Assembly (NCBI GenBank): GCA_949152475.1
Contig: OX424567.1
Span: forward strand, 18,129,402-18,193,401
DNA: 64,000 nt
Reading direction: 5' to 3'
Source: Terebella lapidaria
Taxonomy: Eukaryota; Annelida; Polychaeta; Terebellida; Terebellidae
Below the pieces are notes generated by a model. It saw only the letters and a list, made by a program, of their open reading frames with translations. It was not told the DNA's origin and ran no database searches. The stretch's first letter is position 1; the number at the start of each line of letters is the position of its first letter. A program made the translations under genes and the position numbers. Below, in pieces: positions 25,851-35,557 of the stretch.

Positions 25851-26900
25851 TTCCATTCCGGCAAGTACTCGCTGTACCAGCGAAGGCTTTCAGCCGTCAA
25901 GTCAGCAGCAGCGAGCGATTTCATTTGTCTGTCTGTCTGTCTGTCTGTCCGCGCGCATATCTCCAAGAAGAATGGTCCGATCAACATGAAACTTATAGGG
26001 ATGAAGCGGTATCTTAGTGGCTCGGTCCTCCTGGAATCTGGTCAAAATCGGACAAAAACTGTTGCCATGACAACGGAAAATGTAAAAATCAATAATTGAC
26101 CATAACTTCGGTTCTAATCAAGATAATTTTTAAAACTAATTTTGTATTTTTCTATGGCCAATTCCTGATCATCTGATATATAGCCAGTGGTCGTACGACC
26201 AAAACTCTCCATTATCGCCCGATGTCGAAAAATTGAGGGTCACGGTTTCGATTTTTTTGGGCGACGTTTCAGTGCAAATGTCTGCGCTCATAATTCAAAG
26301 GCAAAAGGTCCGATCGACTCGAAATTTATAGGGCTGGAGTGCTATGGTGATTGCTCAGTCACTTTAAAAATTTGCCGAAAACGGTTGCCATGGCAACGGA
26401 AAAAAGAAAATCACATAATTGGCTCTAACTCCGGTTCTACTTGATATTAATTTTTCCAACTATTTTTGTATTTTTCTTTGGCCAATTCCCGATTGTTTGG
26501 TGTACGACCGATGGTCGTACGACGAAAACTTTCCATTATCGCCCGATGTCAAAAAATTGGGGGTCACGATTTCGGTTATTTTTGGCCAGCGACGTTTCAG
26601 TGCAAATGTCTGCGCTCATAACTCAAAGGGTCCGATCGATTTGAAATTTATAGGGCTGGAGTGCTATGTTAGTGGCTCAGTCCTTTTCAAATTTTGCCAA
26701 AATCGGGTGAAAACGGTTGCCATGGCAACGGAAAAAAGAAAATCACATAATTGACTATAACTCCGGTTCTAATCAAAATTAAATTTTCAACCTATTTTTG
26801 TATTATTTTTTGGCCAATTCCCAATCGTGTGGCGTACAACCCATGGTCTTAAGACCAAAACTCTAAATTATCGCCTAATTTTAGTGACTAAATCTAAAGG
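25851..26900 (+). repeat. ~325-bp repeat family with X-box palindromes
   Basis: After the usual head and TCTG tract, three copies of a different unit follow. The marker GTTGCCATGRCAACGGAAAA is at 26061, 26384 and 26716, giving periods of 323 and 332 bp. GTTGCCATGGCAAC at 26384-26397 and 26716-26729 is a perfect 14-bp palindrome matching the RFX X-box consensus. A second palindrome, TGGTCGTACGACCA, lies near 26187. The unit phrase CGGTTCTAATCAAG links it to the upstream array family. Confidence 0.85.
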
Positions 26901-26934
26901 GCGAGGGTCTGAATCTCTGATTGTCTCGTTTCAG

Positions 26935-27113
26935 TTGCGGCGCGTAACGGGTGGACCGGAACAATGCCATACGAGGGATGTCGCAGCAGTGACGAAGGGA
27001 CGGCGTGTTACTGTGATTCGGACCTCTGCAACGGCGTCCAGAAATCCGCGATTGCAAACGGCGTTATGATTGTCTCTTTGGCGACATTTATGACGTGGAT
27101 GTTCCAAGCATAA
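26935..27113 (+). pseudogene. Orphan last exon of a Ly6/uPAR-type gene
   Basis: Three-finger (Ly6/uPAR) proteins are small secreted or GPI-anchored cysteine-rich proteins; the quiver/sleepless branch modulates ion channels in insects. The exon follows a good acceptor (GTCTCGTTTCAG, ending at 26934) and is read with two bases completing a split codon. It encodes 58 residues to TAA, including MPYEGC, ACYCDSDLCNG and a hydrophobic end (VMIVSLATFMTWMFQA) as expected for a GPI-addition signal. It has the same length and phase as the last exon at 47745. No first exon is visible upstream, only satellite. Either the first exon lies beyond the left edge with the whole array inside an intron, or this is an isolated duplicate. 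The frame is intact, so pseudogene status is my inference from context. Confidence 0.75.
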
Positions 27114-27867
27114 CGTTCTCATATATACATGCTGATCAATTAGTACATGCAATAACACATTATGTCACTATTGCCATTCTTTTCCGGTAACCTTTAGTCA
27201 TATTCAGCTATGGAAATTATTGTGATAAATAAATCTATGTGATATAGATTTATGTGTGTTGTCCAAATCCTCACATTGTCTTTAGATAAGCCGAAAATAA
27301 GGATCTCCTTTAGTTACTGTGTTTTCATGGAACCATGATTGTTTTGATTGTATTATTATAGCCCACTAATGTTATATAAACAATTTTTAATATGTAAGTT
27401 AACATTGTTTACGTCTCCTAACATAAATATGCGTTTGCATTGGGTTTTTGAATAAATTATATTCATTTCTTCGAAGATTTGATAACTGTATTAAACTTTA
27501 TTGAATATTGTTAATGCCAATTTCACTTACACCCTACACTTGGTTTGCTAATTCAACATTCATTTCAGGCTTTAATGGATTTCAGGCATCTAAAGAGAGT
27601 TCATGGTGAATATTAAGTACTAGGGTTCGAGTGCAGAACCCAAACTTTAACCTAAAGTATCACTTTGGCAACGATTACTACATAGGAAAAGTGATACTTC
27701 AGCCCAAAGTAGGAGTTCGGCATCCGGCCCTGAGCTCGTTCAGCTACTTGGTTGGTATGTGTTTTACACACGAACAAGCAAAAATATTTCGGCCCTGAAT
27801 GAAAATCACCCGCTTCCAGCGTTTTGTGACAAAAAAAATACACACGGTCAAACATTCAGTATCACAT
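27114..27867 (+). repeat. Duplicated 3' flank of the Ly6 exon
   Basis: Aligns with 47924-48784 in the same order. It includes the shared phrases AACGTTCTCAYATATACATG and GAACCCAAACTTYAACCTAA. AATAAA motifs at 27228 and 27450 may be polyadenylation signals for the exon above. About 100 bp present in the second locus near 48400-48540 are missing here. Confidence 0.8.
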
Positions 27868-28222
27868 CAAGTAAACACCGCACGATTCGGTGTTGAAGAA
27901 CAAGTAAACACTGCACAATACCAACCTTGAAGAACAAGTAAACAATGCACGAATTCAGTGTGGAAGATCAAGTGAACACTGCATGATTTCGGTGTTGAAG
28001 AACAAGTAAACACTGCACAATACCAATGTTGAAGAACAAGTAAACAATGCACGAATTCATTGTTGAAAATCAAGCGAACACTGCATGATATCGGTGTTGA
28101 AGAACAAGTATGCACTGCACGATATTGGTATTGGAGAAAAAGTAAACACTGGAGTCTAAGAACAAGTAAACACTGCATGATTGCGGTGTCGAAGAACAAA
28201 TAAACACTGCACGATTCATTGA
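27868..28222 (+). repeat. 34-bp minisatellite, locus 1
   Basis: About ten tandem units of the form GAACAAGTAAACACTGCACG plus ATTTCGGTGTTGAA, period 34 bp with some shorter units. The array is largely stop-free on the minus strand, which creates apparent serine/cysteine-rich open frames that are not genes. The same minisatellite follows the complete Ly6 gene at 48785. Confidence 0.9.
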
Positions 28223-30239
28223 GATTGATACACTGATGAATTTAGGGCGAGAAATGTAACAAAGCCACACCCTCAACGGTATTCATTTCGACTGTCACCA
28301 AGACTAATCAAGTTTCTTGAGAACTAGATTTGGAACTAAACTATTGGTCAGCGTACAAGGAATTGATGTTCATGGAAGCATTTATTGCGAACTGAGTATT
28401 AAGTACACTGTAATTAGGTCCAATCAGTTGCACCCGTATGATATAGATTGGGGTCAAAACTGTGCTTTGGCCTACTCTTTGGACTGAAAATTGTGGCGCC
28501 AGACATTCAGATATAAATATTCATTAGGTATTCCGATAGTCAATTAGTTACGGCCTATTCAACATGCCATTATGACTTGAACCTGTAACTCCTACAATAT
28601 TGGTAGCATTCTTCAGTTTCCCGGGTATGGCTGAATCAATAAACATCATATTTCCTATATTGGGTGTAAACAATCTACATGGTCAACTTTGAGAGCCAAT
28701 TCTGTACATAAAAATATTGGGGTATGAATATTTTTGGCAAATATCTCGATCAAATAATTAAAAACCAAAGTATGACATGAATTTCTAGCTAATTTTCGTT
28801 ATGCAATATATACCTCACTTTAGGATTCAGGTCATATTAGCAGAAACATTATATCTTTATAGGTCCAATGTATGAATCGATTTCTCACCATAGAGTTATG
28901 ATGATATTACTAACAAACCCTGAATGAATAAGCCTCGGAAACACAAAGGCATTGCCAGTGGCAGACGGTGTGCAATATATATACAGGTAATTTGCCATGC
29001 ATACCTGAGAAAATAAGGACACAACTGTCCAACAACTAATGGAAACAGTTTAATAAGTTTGCACAAACAAGTGCATACATGTATATATTTCAGAAGAATA
29101 TGATCAGTGTACTGTGCTTTTTGAAAGTTATGCACCAGATAAGTTATGATCTATCCACCTCGCGTCAGAAGTGCATTGCATCGTCATCTGTCTATTGAAA
29201 GAAATGAAATTTAATACTCCACGAATGACAGACCGAACGAATGCCCAAAATAGATATACACCACCAGGTTGGCACAACGTCACATACTAGACGGTAGTAG
29301 GTTGATACATACAACTCAGCCCATACAGCCCAGAATAAACCGCGAGGCTTCCACGTCAACTAGCAAAAGCATTGGAAGAACTTTCGAAGATTTTCGTACA
29401 GAAATGCAGCTCGCTGGGACGATTTCAGCCACAACTATGTAAAAGTACCAATTTTTTTGTGTTTTCAAAGAGGGCATACTATGATCCAATGGCCAGGCAC
29501 AGATTTATGATCGGTTGTTCAATTTTTGTTACTTCGGCTTTGCAAAAAGGCTTCTTTTCATTATGAAAGGGGTTATAGTAAATGTACCATTAGAATGTTG
29601 AAGGCTGAGCTTCAATACTGGAACATTCGAACTCATATTTGACCATTCAAGTGCTGACTGTGAATTTGATGTCTGATGACCTTGACCTTGAAATGTCAAA
29701 ACGACCAAGTTTCCGGTCTAATTTTGGACTTTCGCAGAGATTTTCTTAAAATCTGTTTGAGCATTTTTTTTCTTAAAAGTCCTGCATTGGATCCTGCCTT
29801 TGTGAAGAGCATGAGTTTTAATTGATCTGAAATTACCATCTGCGCCTGGCCCATTTATTTTTCGTCTACAGGTCGGATGGGAATGGTTTCTTATAAATGT
29901 TCGAACGCCATGATCAAATATGTCTCAAGCGTTTCGTAACGAGGTGCTTTGGATACAACATAAGAATAGGGTTCTGAGAGATAGTGTGGTTTGTGTGGGG
30001 TTATTTGATATACACCTTTGATGTTGGACAACCTTATTCATTGAAACATTACCAGTGATCACTCGATTATTCAGGTGACGTTGACAGCTCAAAATCAAGG
30101 TACAACTCCTTCACTATGTGTTCGCGAGCCATTGCGAACACTCGAGATTTTGGCGGTAGTGGTAGTTCCTAAGTCGAACCCAATTTCACATGCACATACA
30201 AAATGACGTATCTTACCTAACAATTTTATTTCTTTTCTC
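28223..30239. other. Unassigned AT-rich interval
   Basis: No convincing exon, RNA gene or named element. A lone TGACCTTGACCTTGAAATG occurs near 29678. The short open frames have no recognisable motif and no splice support. Confidence 0.5.
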
Positions 30240-31565
30240 TATTGATTTATTCATTTATTTATTCGAGACATATTACATGATACGTGTACATTCTATTACA
30301 CTATATGTTGCATACAGTCTCGGGACACACAACAAGTCTAGAGACTGACATCGCCCTTAGGGCTAGTTGTGTGCCCCTCAAAATCCAAACAAGTATATAA
30401 CATTTTAGATGGCCTTCAATGTTTAAACCCAACGGTGTCACATGTAGACGAGCACAAAACAAATACCTCATATATCAAGCATGAGATTTGTATAGATACA
30501 CGTGTAAGCAATGTGTCACCTCAGTTAGTTATGATAACTAAATATTTCAAAGATAACTTTCTGATAGTATGATCATAAGACAAAATTACTGATACTGGTC
30601 TAAAAGTAACGATTTATACCTACGAAGAAAACATTTTTCACTAACTATCACAAAACTGTCATTACGTTCAAACTGATAGACATTGCCAGGCACCAAGTTC
30701 CATATTTTGGGCCCCATAAATGAAATAGATTTAGTTGATATGCTGTTTTTTACAAGAGGCACACTCAGCTTTTGAGCTCTCACTTGTCGGGTACAATACA
30801 TATTACGACTTCTTATAGTAGTGAACATATCTTTTAACAATACTGGTAAGGTACCATGAAAATAGCTGTATACAATTCTAACAGTATACAATTTGTATAC
30901 ATCAGTAATTTTCAATAACATCTTGAACAACGGCTCAGTATGAGCATAATAATCCGAACAGCATAATGACTTGATTATTTTTTTTTGCAAAACAGCCAAC
31001 TTATGCAGATAGACTTTGTACGTATTACCCCACAATACAATCAAGGATCGTCTATAATTATAGAACATCCTTGATACAATACCATACGTGATATGTGGAT
31101 ATACAAATGCATAATACAAGGAAATCAAGTTTTTCTTATATATAACAGATTTTGTTTTGTTGATAGCATAAAGCCCACTTGTCACTTGTTTAATACAGCA
31201 TCTGTATGCTTATCCCATTTCAGATTTTCATCTATTATCATACCAAAGAACTTTACATGTGGGGTTCGGTAGATTACATCTTTATCCATCACTATATTTT
31301 GTACATCATATTGAGTATATTTACAATTTCAAAATAGCATATAGTGTGTTTTTGATAAAGTAAGTGAGAGCCTGTTAGCTTCGAACCAATCTGTCAGCAG
31401 TCCTAACTTTTCATATAGAGCTTTGATATCAGAATTGTGATGGTATACAGTAATATCGTCGGCAGAGAGTGGTCACTTACAACTTGTTAGGATGTCTGGA
31501 AATTCATTGATATATGTAATAAACAGAATGTGCCCACTTTTCAAGTTTAAACAAGATACTTTAGT
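30240..31565 (-). mobile_element. 5'-truncated CR1/L2-like LINE remnant
   Basis: Reverse-transcriptase C-terminal half on the minus strand. Reading right to left, it holds the region before the catalytic box (ILFITYINEFPDIL), a variant catalytic box SADDITVYH in place of YADD near 31450-31480, then KFFGMIIDENLKW, then a long open frame 31185-30586 with LYYAFVYPHITYGI, VLQKKIIKSL and AHTEPLFK. The last motifs match the full LINE at 42520-42690 (ALIHPYITYGI, VLQKRAIRTI, CHTEPLFK), so the two belong to related families. At least two stops and one frameshift break it. The tail toward 30240 is rich in AATAAATG-like repeats. Non-functional. Confidence 0.85.
31042..31073. repeat. 32-bp palindrome inserted in the LINE remnant
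   Basis: A near-perfect palindrome (28 of 32 positions symmetric, core TCTATAATTATAGA) flanked on both sides by ATACAAT (31035-31041 and 31074-31080). Insert plus one flank copy is 39 bp, which adds exactly 13 codons to the remnant frame between residues that are contiguous in related elements. Confidence 0.75.
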
Positions 31566-32003
31566 TGAAACTTCAATAGATAAGACACAATATTCATAAG
31601 TGTGCTTACACTGTATCGTGTCTGTGAAAAAGAAAAACTGGTTTAAATTTACCACCAAATCAAGTGCTTCAAATCAGAGTTCGAATGACACTCGTATTTG
31701 TTCAGGAGCAGTAAATCAAGCTTGGGCAAGTGAAGTTTACCTACTAATGCCAACGGGGACATATCTCATCTCGTTCTTTCGATGGGTTCGGAAAATATTG
31801 CATCCGACTATTTTGTATGAAAAAGAACTCAATGAGCATGTCTTGTAACGTCAAGTGGTTCGCCTGAAGCAATAACTCTCTCGATTTTTCTTTCGGCTCC
31901 ACGTCGACTTGGTGTCTATGAAAAAGAAACAAAACATATATATGCATATGTAGCGCGATTAGCTTCGTGTACCAATGAAATAGTCCATTTGCTGATTAGG
32001 GGC
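31566..32003. other. Unassigned interval between two elements
   Basis: No coding signal. It may include heavily decayed 5' LINE sequence near its left end, but I see no RT motif there. Confidence 0.4.
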
Positions 32004-32605
32004 ACCTTGGAATGTTCTATAGTATAACATTTTTTCATGGATTTATAACAACCGACCAATTTCTATTACTTTTGGCTGGGTTGTACTAATGACAACCTTG
32101 GGCAATTTTTTAAATATGCAAATTAGGTCCGCCATTACTGAAAATCCTATTTCTTCGAATATCTCTGTCAATATCCAAGATGAAATGTTCAAAACTGTAC
32201 CTATACCCGGGTTTCCATGGTCAACGAGTAAGATGGAAACATTTAAATTTACATAGGGCATGTGCGTTATCCCAAATATGCAAATTAGCTGCCGCCATTG
32301 TGGAAAAACACGTTTTCTTCAATATCTCGGTAACCATTCTAGATAGAAAGACAAGAATTGTACATACACCCATGTTTTCATGGTCAACTAGAAAGATGGA
32401 ATCATGAAAATATTTATTAGAGGCTTAATTCATCTAAAATATGCAAATTAGATGCCGCCATTATGGAAAAACGCGTTTCCATCAATATCTCTGTAACTAT
32501 TTGAGGTAAAGAGGCAAACGTTGTATATATACTATTTTCTATGGTCGAATAATAAACTGTAAATATTCATTTCACGCTCAATTCATGTAAAATATACTAG
32601 TTCGC
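32004..32605 (+). repeat. Left inverted arm of the 32-35.5 kb element
   Basis: Three to four imperfect modules. Each has ATGCAAATTAG, then GCCGCCATTRTGGAAAAAC, then AATATCTCNGTAAC, then a phrase near CATGGTCAACTAG. The outer 250 bp are almost identical, inverted, to 35300-35557: a 72-codon frame there differs by a few residues only. Confidence 0.85.
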
Positions 32606-33084
32606 AGTAACCACCATGAATAGATTAGTAATTATTAAATACTACTGAGAATCCCGATGTTGTCATTGGTTAAAAGCTGGTCACGTGTCTTAGCATAAAA
32701 GTACATATTCACCAGACCAGCCAGTGAAGTTTTTTTGATATTCACCGATCGGTCCATATTACATGTACCTCTCGCCAAAGAGCAACTCTGGTTAAATGCT
32801 TTCTCATGCTTGTTTTCTTTTTCTCTTACTAGTATCGCGTATCCAGTGATATAGTGAATTGAATGAGCTTTTTTCAGAAATCATTCCTCTTTTGTTTATA
32901 GTGTTCCTGAAATATTGACACCAAACTGGAGTCTAAAGGCGTGACTGGCGCAGTACTTATTCGAATCAACACATGATAGTTCTAGATGTATTATGTTTAT
33001 ATCAAACATCCACGTCATACATAAACATTGCTTCAGTATTTGCATGAACTGCATGAACATGAACATATGTATTATATAATAAAA

Positions 33085-33227
33085 CAAATATTAACTTTTG
33101 GTTTCGGTGAATGCGTGAAAATATGTACCTCTCGCAAACGACATATTCACCTCGCAAGCTCGGTGAATATGTCTTTTACGAGAGGTACATATTTTCACGT
33201 ATTCACCTCACCAAAAGTCAATATTTG
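33085..33227. repeat. 143-bp hairpin
   Basis: Arms of about 67 bp (33085-33151 and 33161-33227) pair with only a few mismatches around a short loop near TCGCAAGCTC. Arm phrases include GAAAATATGTACCTCTCG and its reverse complement. This is a typical foldback MITE size and shape. A related fragment (GTACATATTCACC, TGTACCTCTCG) lies at 32712-32780. Confidence 0.85.
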
Positions 33228-33586
33228 TATAATATTTGATAGACTGAGTAGTATGTATGTTATGTTTCCATGGCATTATATACATACTCATGTCATATAT
33301 GATACAACGTTAAATCATAAATATTATGCGGAATAATGAGAGGGTATAACTCGTAAATAAAACAAATGTATTTATTAATGCACGTCATTATATGCACCAT
33401 GTATATTAAATGTATAAATTTCATCATATAAATTATACAAATTCATCATTTTACACAAATTTAAAATGCCACACTATGCTGGGTATTTATATTGGAACAG
33501 CAATGTATGATTGGAGTATTGCAATAATTTTTAGAATAAATATGTCTCATAAATAGTATATTTAGTTTCATAATAATCAGCAACAA

Positions 33587-34228
33587 TTATGCGTTGAACC
33601 AGACAGGCGTATCCACTGTATGTACTGGAAGAAGAGAATTGCAATTATATATTATTAACAATGAAATAATATTTTCAATGATACCAGAAAGCAAGCAAAG
33701 ATCCGTCAGCGCACCTTCGATGCGAACTCGCACTTTGTGACTGAAGTCATCATTTCTCTGGTCACATATACGCAGAATTACGTCTTTTAGGGAAGAAAAT
33801 GCTGGCCGTCCAGTTCGACACTGGATCACTCGAACCCATCGATCTGGATGTTTAGGATCTTTTCTTGGGCATTCATTTCCACATATCGGACAGTGTTTGC
33901 TGAACTCGAAAGTAGGAATTTGTGACCTTCTGAGGCGACTTGTTTCTGGCTCACTTTCTGGAGAGGGGAAACTTTGTTTTCGTTGTTTTGCAACAAATTT
34001 GACAGTATTTCGTTTTGATGAGTACGTACAGTAGCAAGACTTGTGACAAATCACTGATACATCTGTATCCTCTGTATCCACTATAGATTGCAAATAGTCA
34101 TGAAGTTCAATGTCATTCCTTTCTTTGCTTCTTTGCATTAGTGTTTTAATGCCTTGTTGTTTGAATATTTGTTGTGGTCCCTTTTCCCGACACAGGGGAA
34201 GAAAACATGGACCAAATCTATTAGCCAT
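33587..34228 (-). CDS. Cys-rich protein of a multicopy invertebrate family (element-associated?)
   Basis: 213 codons from ATG at 34228. Cys61, Cys65 and Cys67 form CHKSCYCTY. Cys113, Cys116 and Cys120 form CPICGNEC, followed by His127, WVRVIQC (Cys137) and a segment near 147-176 (SLKDVILRICDQRNDD, then RVRIEGALTDL). From memory this order (HKxCY, then a CxxC pair, then KDVxLxxCxxRND, then GAxTDL) is common in uncharacterised multicopy proteins of cnidarians and other invertebrates, in which TDL continues as HAAD and YH. Here the match stops after TDL (residue 177) and the last 36 residues are hydrophobic and unrelated, so the frame is truncated or continues by a splice near 33690. It lies between the inverted arms, so it may be cargo or the element's own gene. 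Function unknown; possibly metal-binding. Confidence 0.5.
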   Translation of the reverse strand: MANRFGPCFLPLCREKGPQQIFKQQGIKTLMQRSKERNDIELHDYLQSIVDTEDTDVSVICHKSCYCTYSSKRNTVKFVAKQRKQSFPSPESEPETSRLRRSQIPTFEFSKHCPICGNECPRKDPKHPDRWVRVIQCRTGRPAFSSLKDVILRICDQRNDDFSHKVRVRIEGALTDLCLLSGIIENIISLLIIYNCNSLLPVHTVDTPVWFNA

Positions 34229-34639
34229 TGAAGTCTCCCATTTGTGTGCATAGCCATCTGAACAATATGCTATATTTTATGAGTGTATACCAAAATGCAA
34301 CATCATCACTTTTTGTCATAGATAATGGTTACCATGGAAACATATTATCAAAATTGTATATACTGAAGTTTTATTAAGTGTATAGGTATTTTCCACATCA
34401 AATTCCTTATCGGCAAGATATATACTATTCAACTGTGCCATATGTAGCGAAGGTCCATATGGAGTTCAATACCACATGATGGCCTCTCCCATTATAAATC
34501 TAGATATGTATAACCAGGTTTATACTGGGAACACATTTATGGGTATGTGTCCTATCCCTATCTCAAGTTTCTGTCTAGATATGTAAACATATTTTTTGCT
34601 GTCTAGATATGAAAACATATTTTTGCTTAATGACGTCTG

Positions 34640-35557
34640 TTAATTTGCATAAATTGCATGAAATATTCATCTAACGATAATCCCGCTATATGCATTATAC
34701 TGGATTACCATAAAAACCATAGAAAAATACTATGTTTGTCTTTTTACCTCAAATAGTTAGCGAGATATTGAAGAAAACTCATTTTTTTTCACAATGACAT
34801 ACTTTACATGAATTGAGCGTGGAATGAATATTTTCATTTTATTATTTGACCATAATAAAGTAGTATACATACAACATTTGCCTTTTTACCTCAATTGGTT
34901 ACTGAGATATTGATGAAAAGGTGTTTTTCCACAATGGCGGCCGCTAATTTGCATATTTTAGATGAACTAAGCCTGTGATTAACATTTTCATAATTCCTTT
35001 GACCATTCCGTTGACCATGAAAATATGGGTGTATGTACAATTTTTGTCTTCCTATCTAGAATGGTTACCGAGATATTGCAGAAAACGTGTTTTCCAATAA
35101 TGGCGGCAACTAATTTGCATATTTTAGATTAATTAAGCCTGTAATGAATATTTTAATAATTCCAGTTTACTAGTTGACCATGAAAACATGGGTGTATGTA
35201 CAATTTTTGTCTTTCTATCTAGAATAGTTACCGAGATATTGAAGAAAACGTGTTTTTCCACAATGGCGGCAGCTAATTTGCATATTTGGGATAACGCACA
35301 TGCCCTATGTAAATTTAAATGTTTCCATCTTACTCGTTGACCATGAAAACCCGGGTATAGGTACAGTTTTGAACATTTCATCTTGGATATTGACAGAGAT
35401 ATTCGAAGAAATAGGATTTTCAGTAATGGCGGACCTAATTTGCATATTTAAAAAATTGCCCAAAGTTGTCATTAGTACAACCCAGCCAAAATTATTACAA
35501 ACTGAATGGTTGTTATGATTCCATGAAAAAACGTTATACTATAGAACATTCCAAGGT
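34640..35557 (-). repeat. Right inverted arm of the 32-35.5 kb element
   Basis: Inverted relative to the left arm, with one or two more modules. Modules contain AATGGCGGC and CTAATTTGCATATTT, giving a YY1-like site beside an octamer-type ATGCAAAT site on the opposite strand. Sequence identity between arms is highest at the outer ends. Confidence 0.85.

Larger units (their letters stand above)
32004..35557 (-). mobile_element. Long inverted-repeat element enclosing an ORF
   Basis: The ends are inverted copies beginning ACCTTGGAATGTTCTATAG. The outer arms run about 0.6 kb (left) and 0.9 kb (right) and are built of repeating modules. A 213-codon open frame lies between them on the minus strand, as does a separate 143-bp hairpin. 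The layout suits a foldback-type DNA transposon or a composite element. I found no transposase catalytic motif and no clear target-site duplication, so the class is undecided. Confidence 0.65.

Noticed and set aside
3441-26900. CRISPR-like array
   Set aside because: Units are hundreds to thousands of bases and themselves repeated, with no short repeat alternating with unique spacers; the context is eukaryotic.
26827-27069. 80-codon frame overlapping the Ly6 exon
   Set aside because: Different phase from the exon whose product matches the second Ly6 locus residue by residue; the overlap is incidental.
27867-28276. Serine/cysteine-rich minus-strand frames (68-110 codons)
   Set aside because: Produced by the 34-bp minisatellite; the frame cycles with the repeat and no start context or splice signal supports translation.
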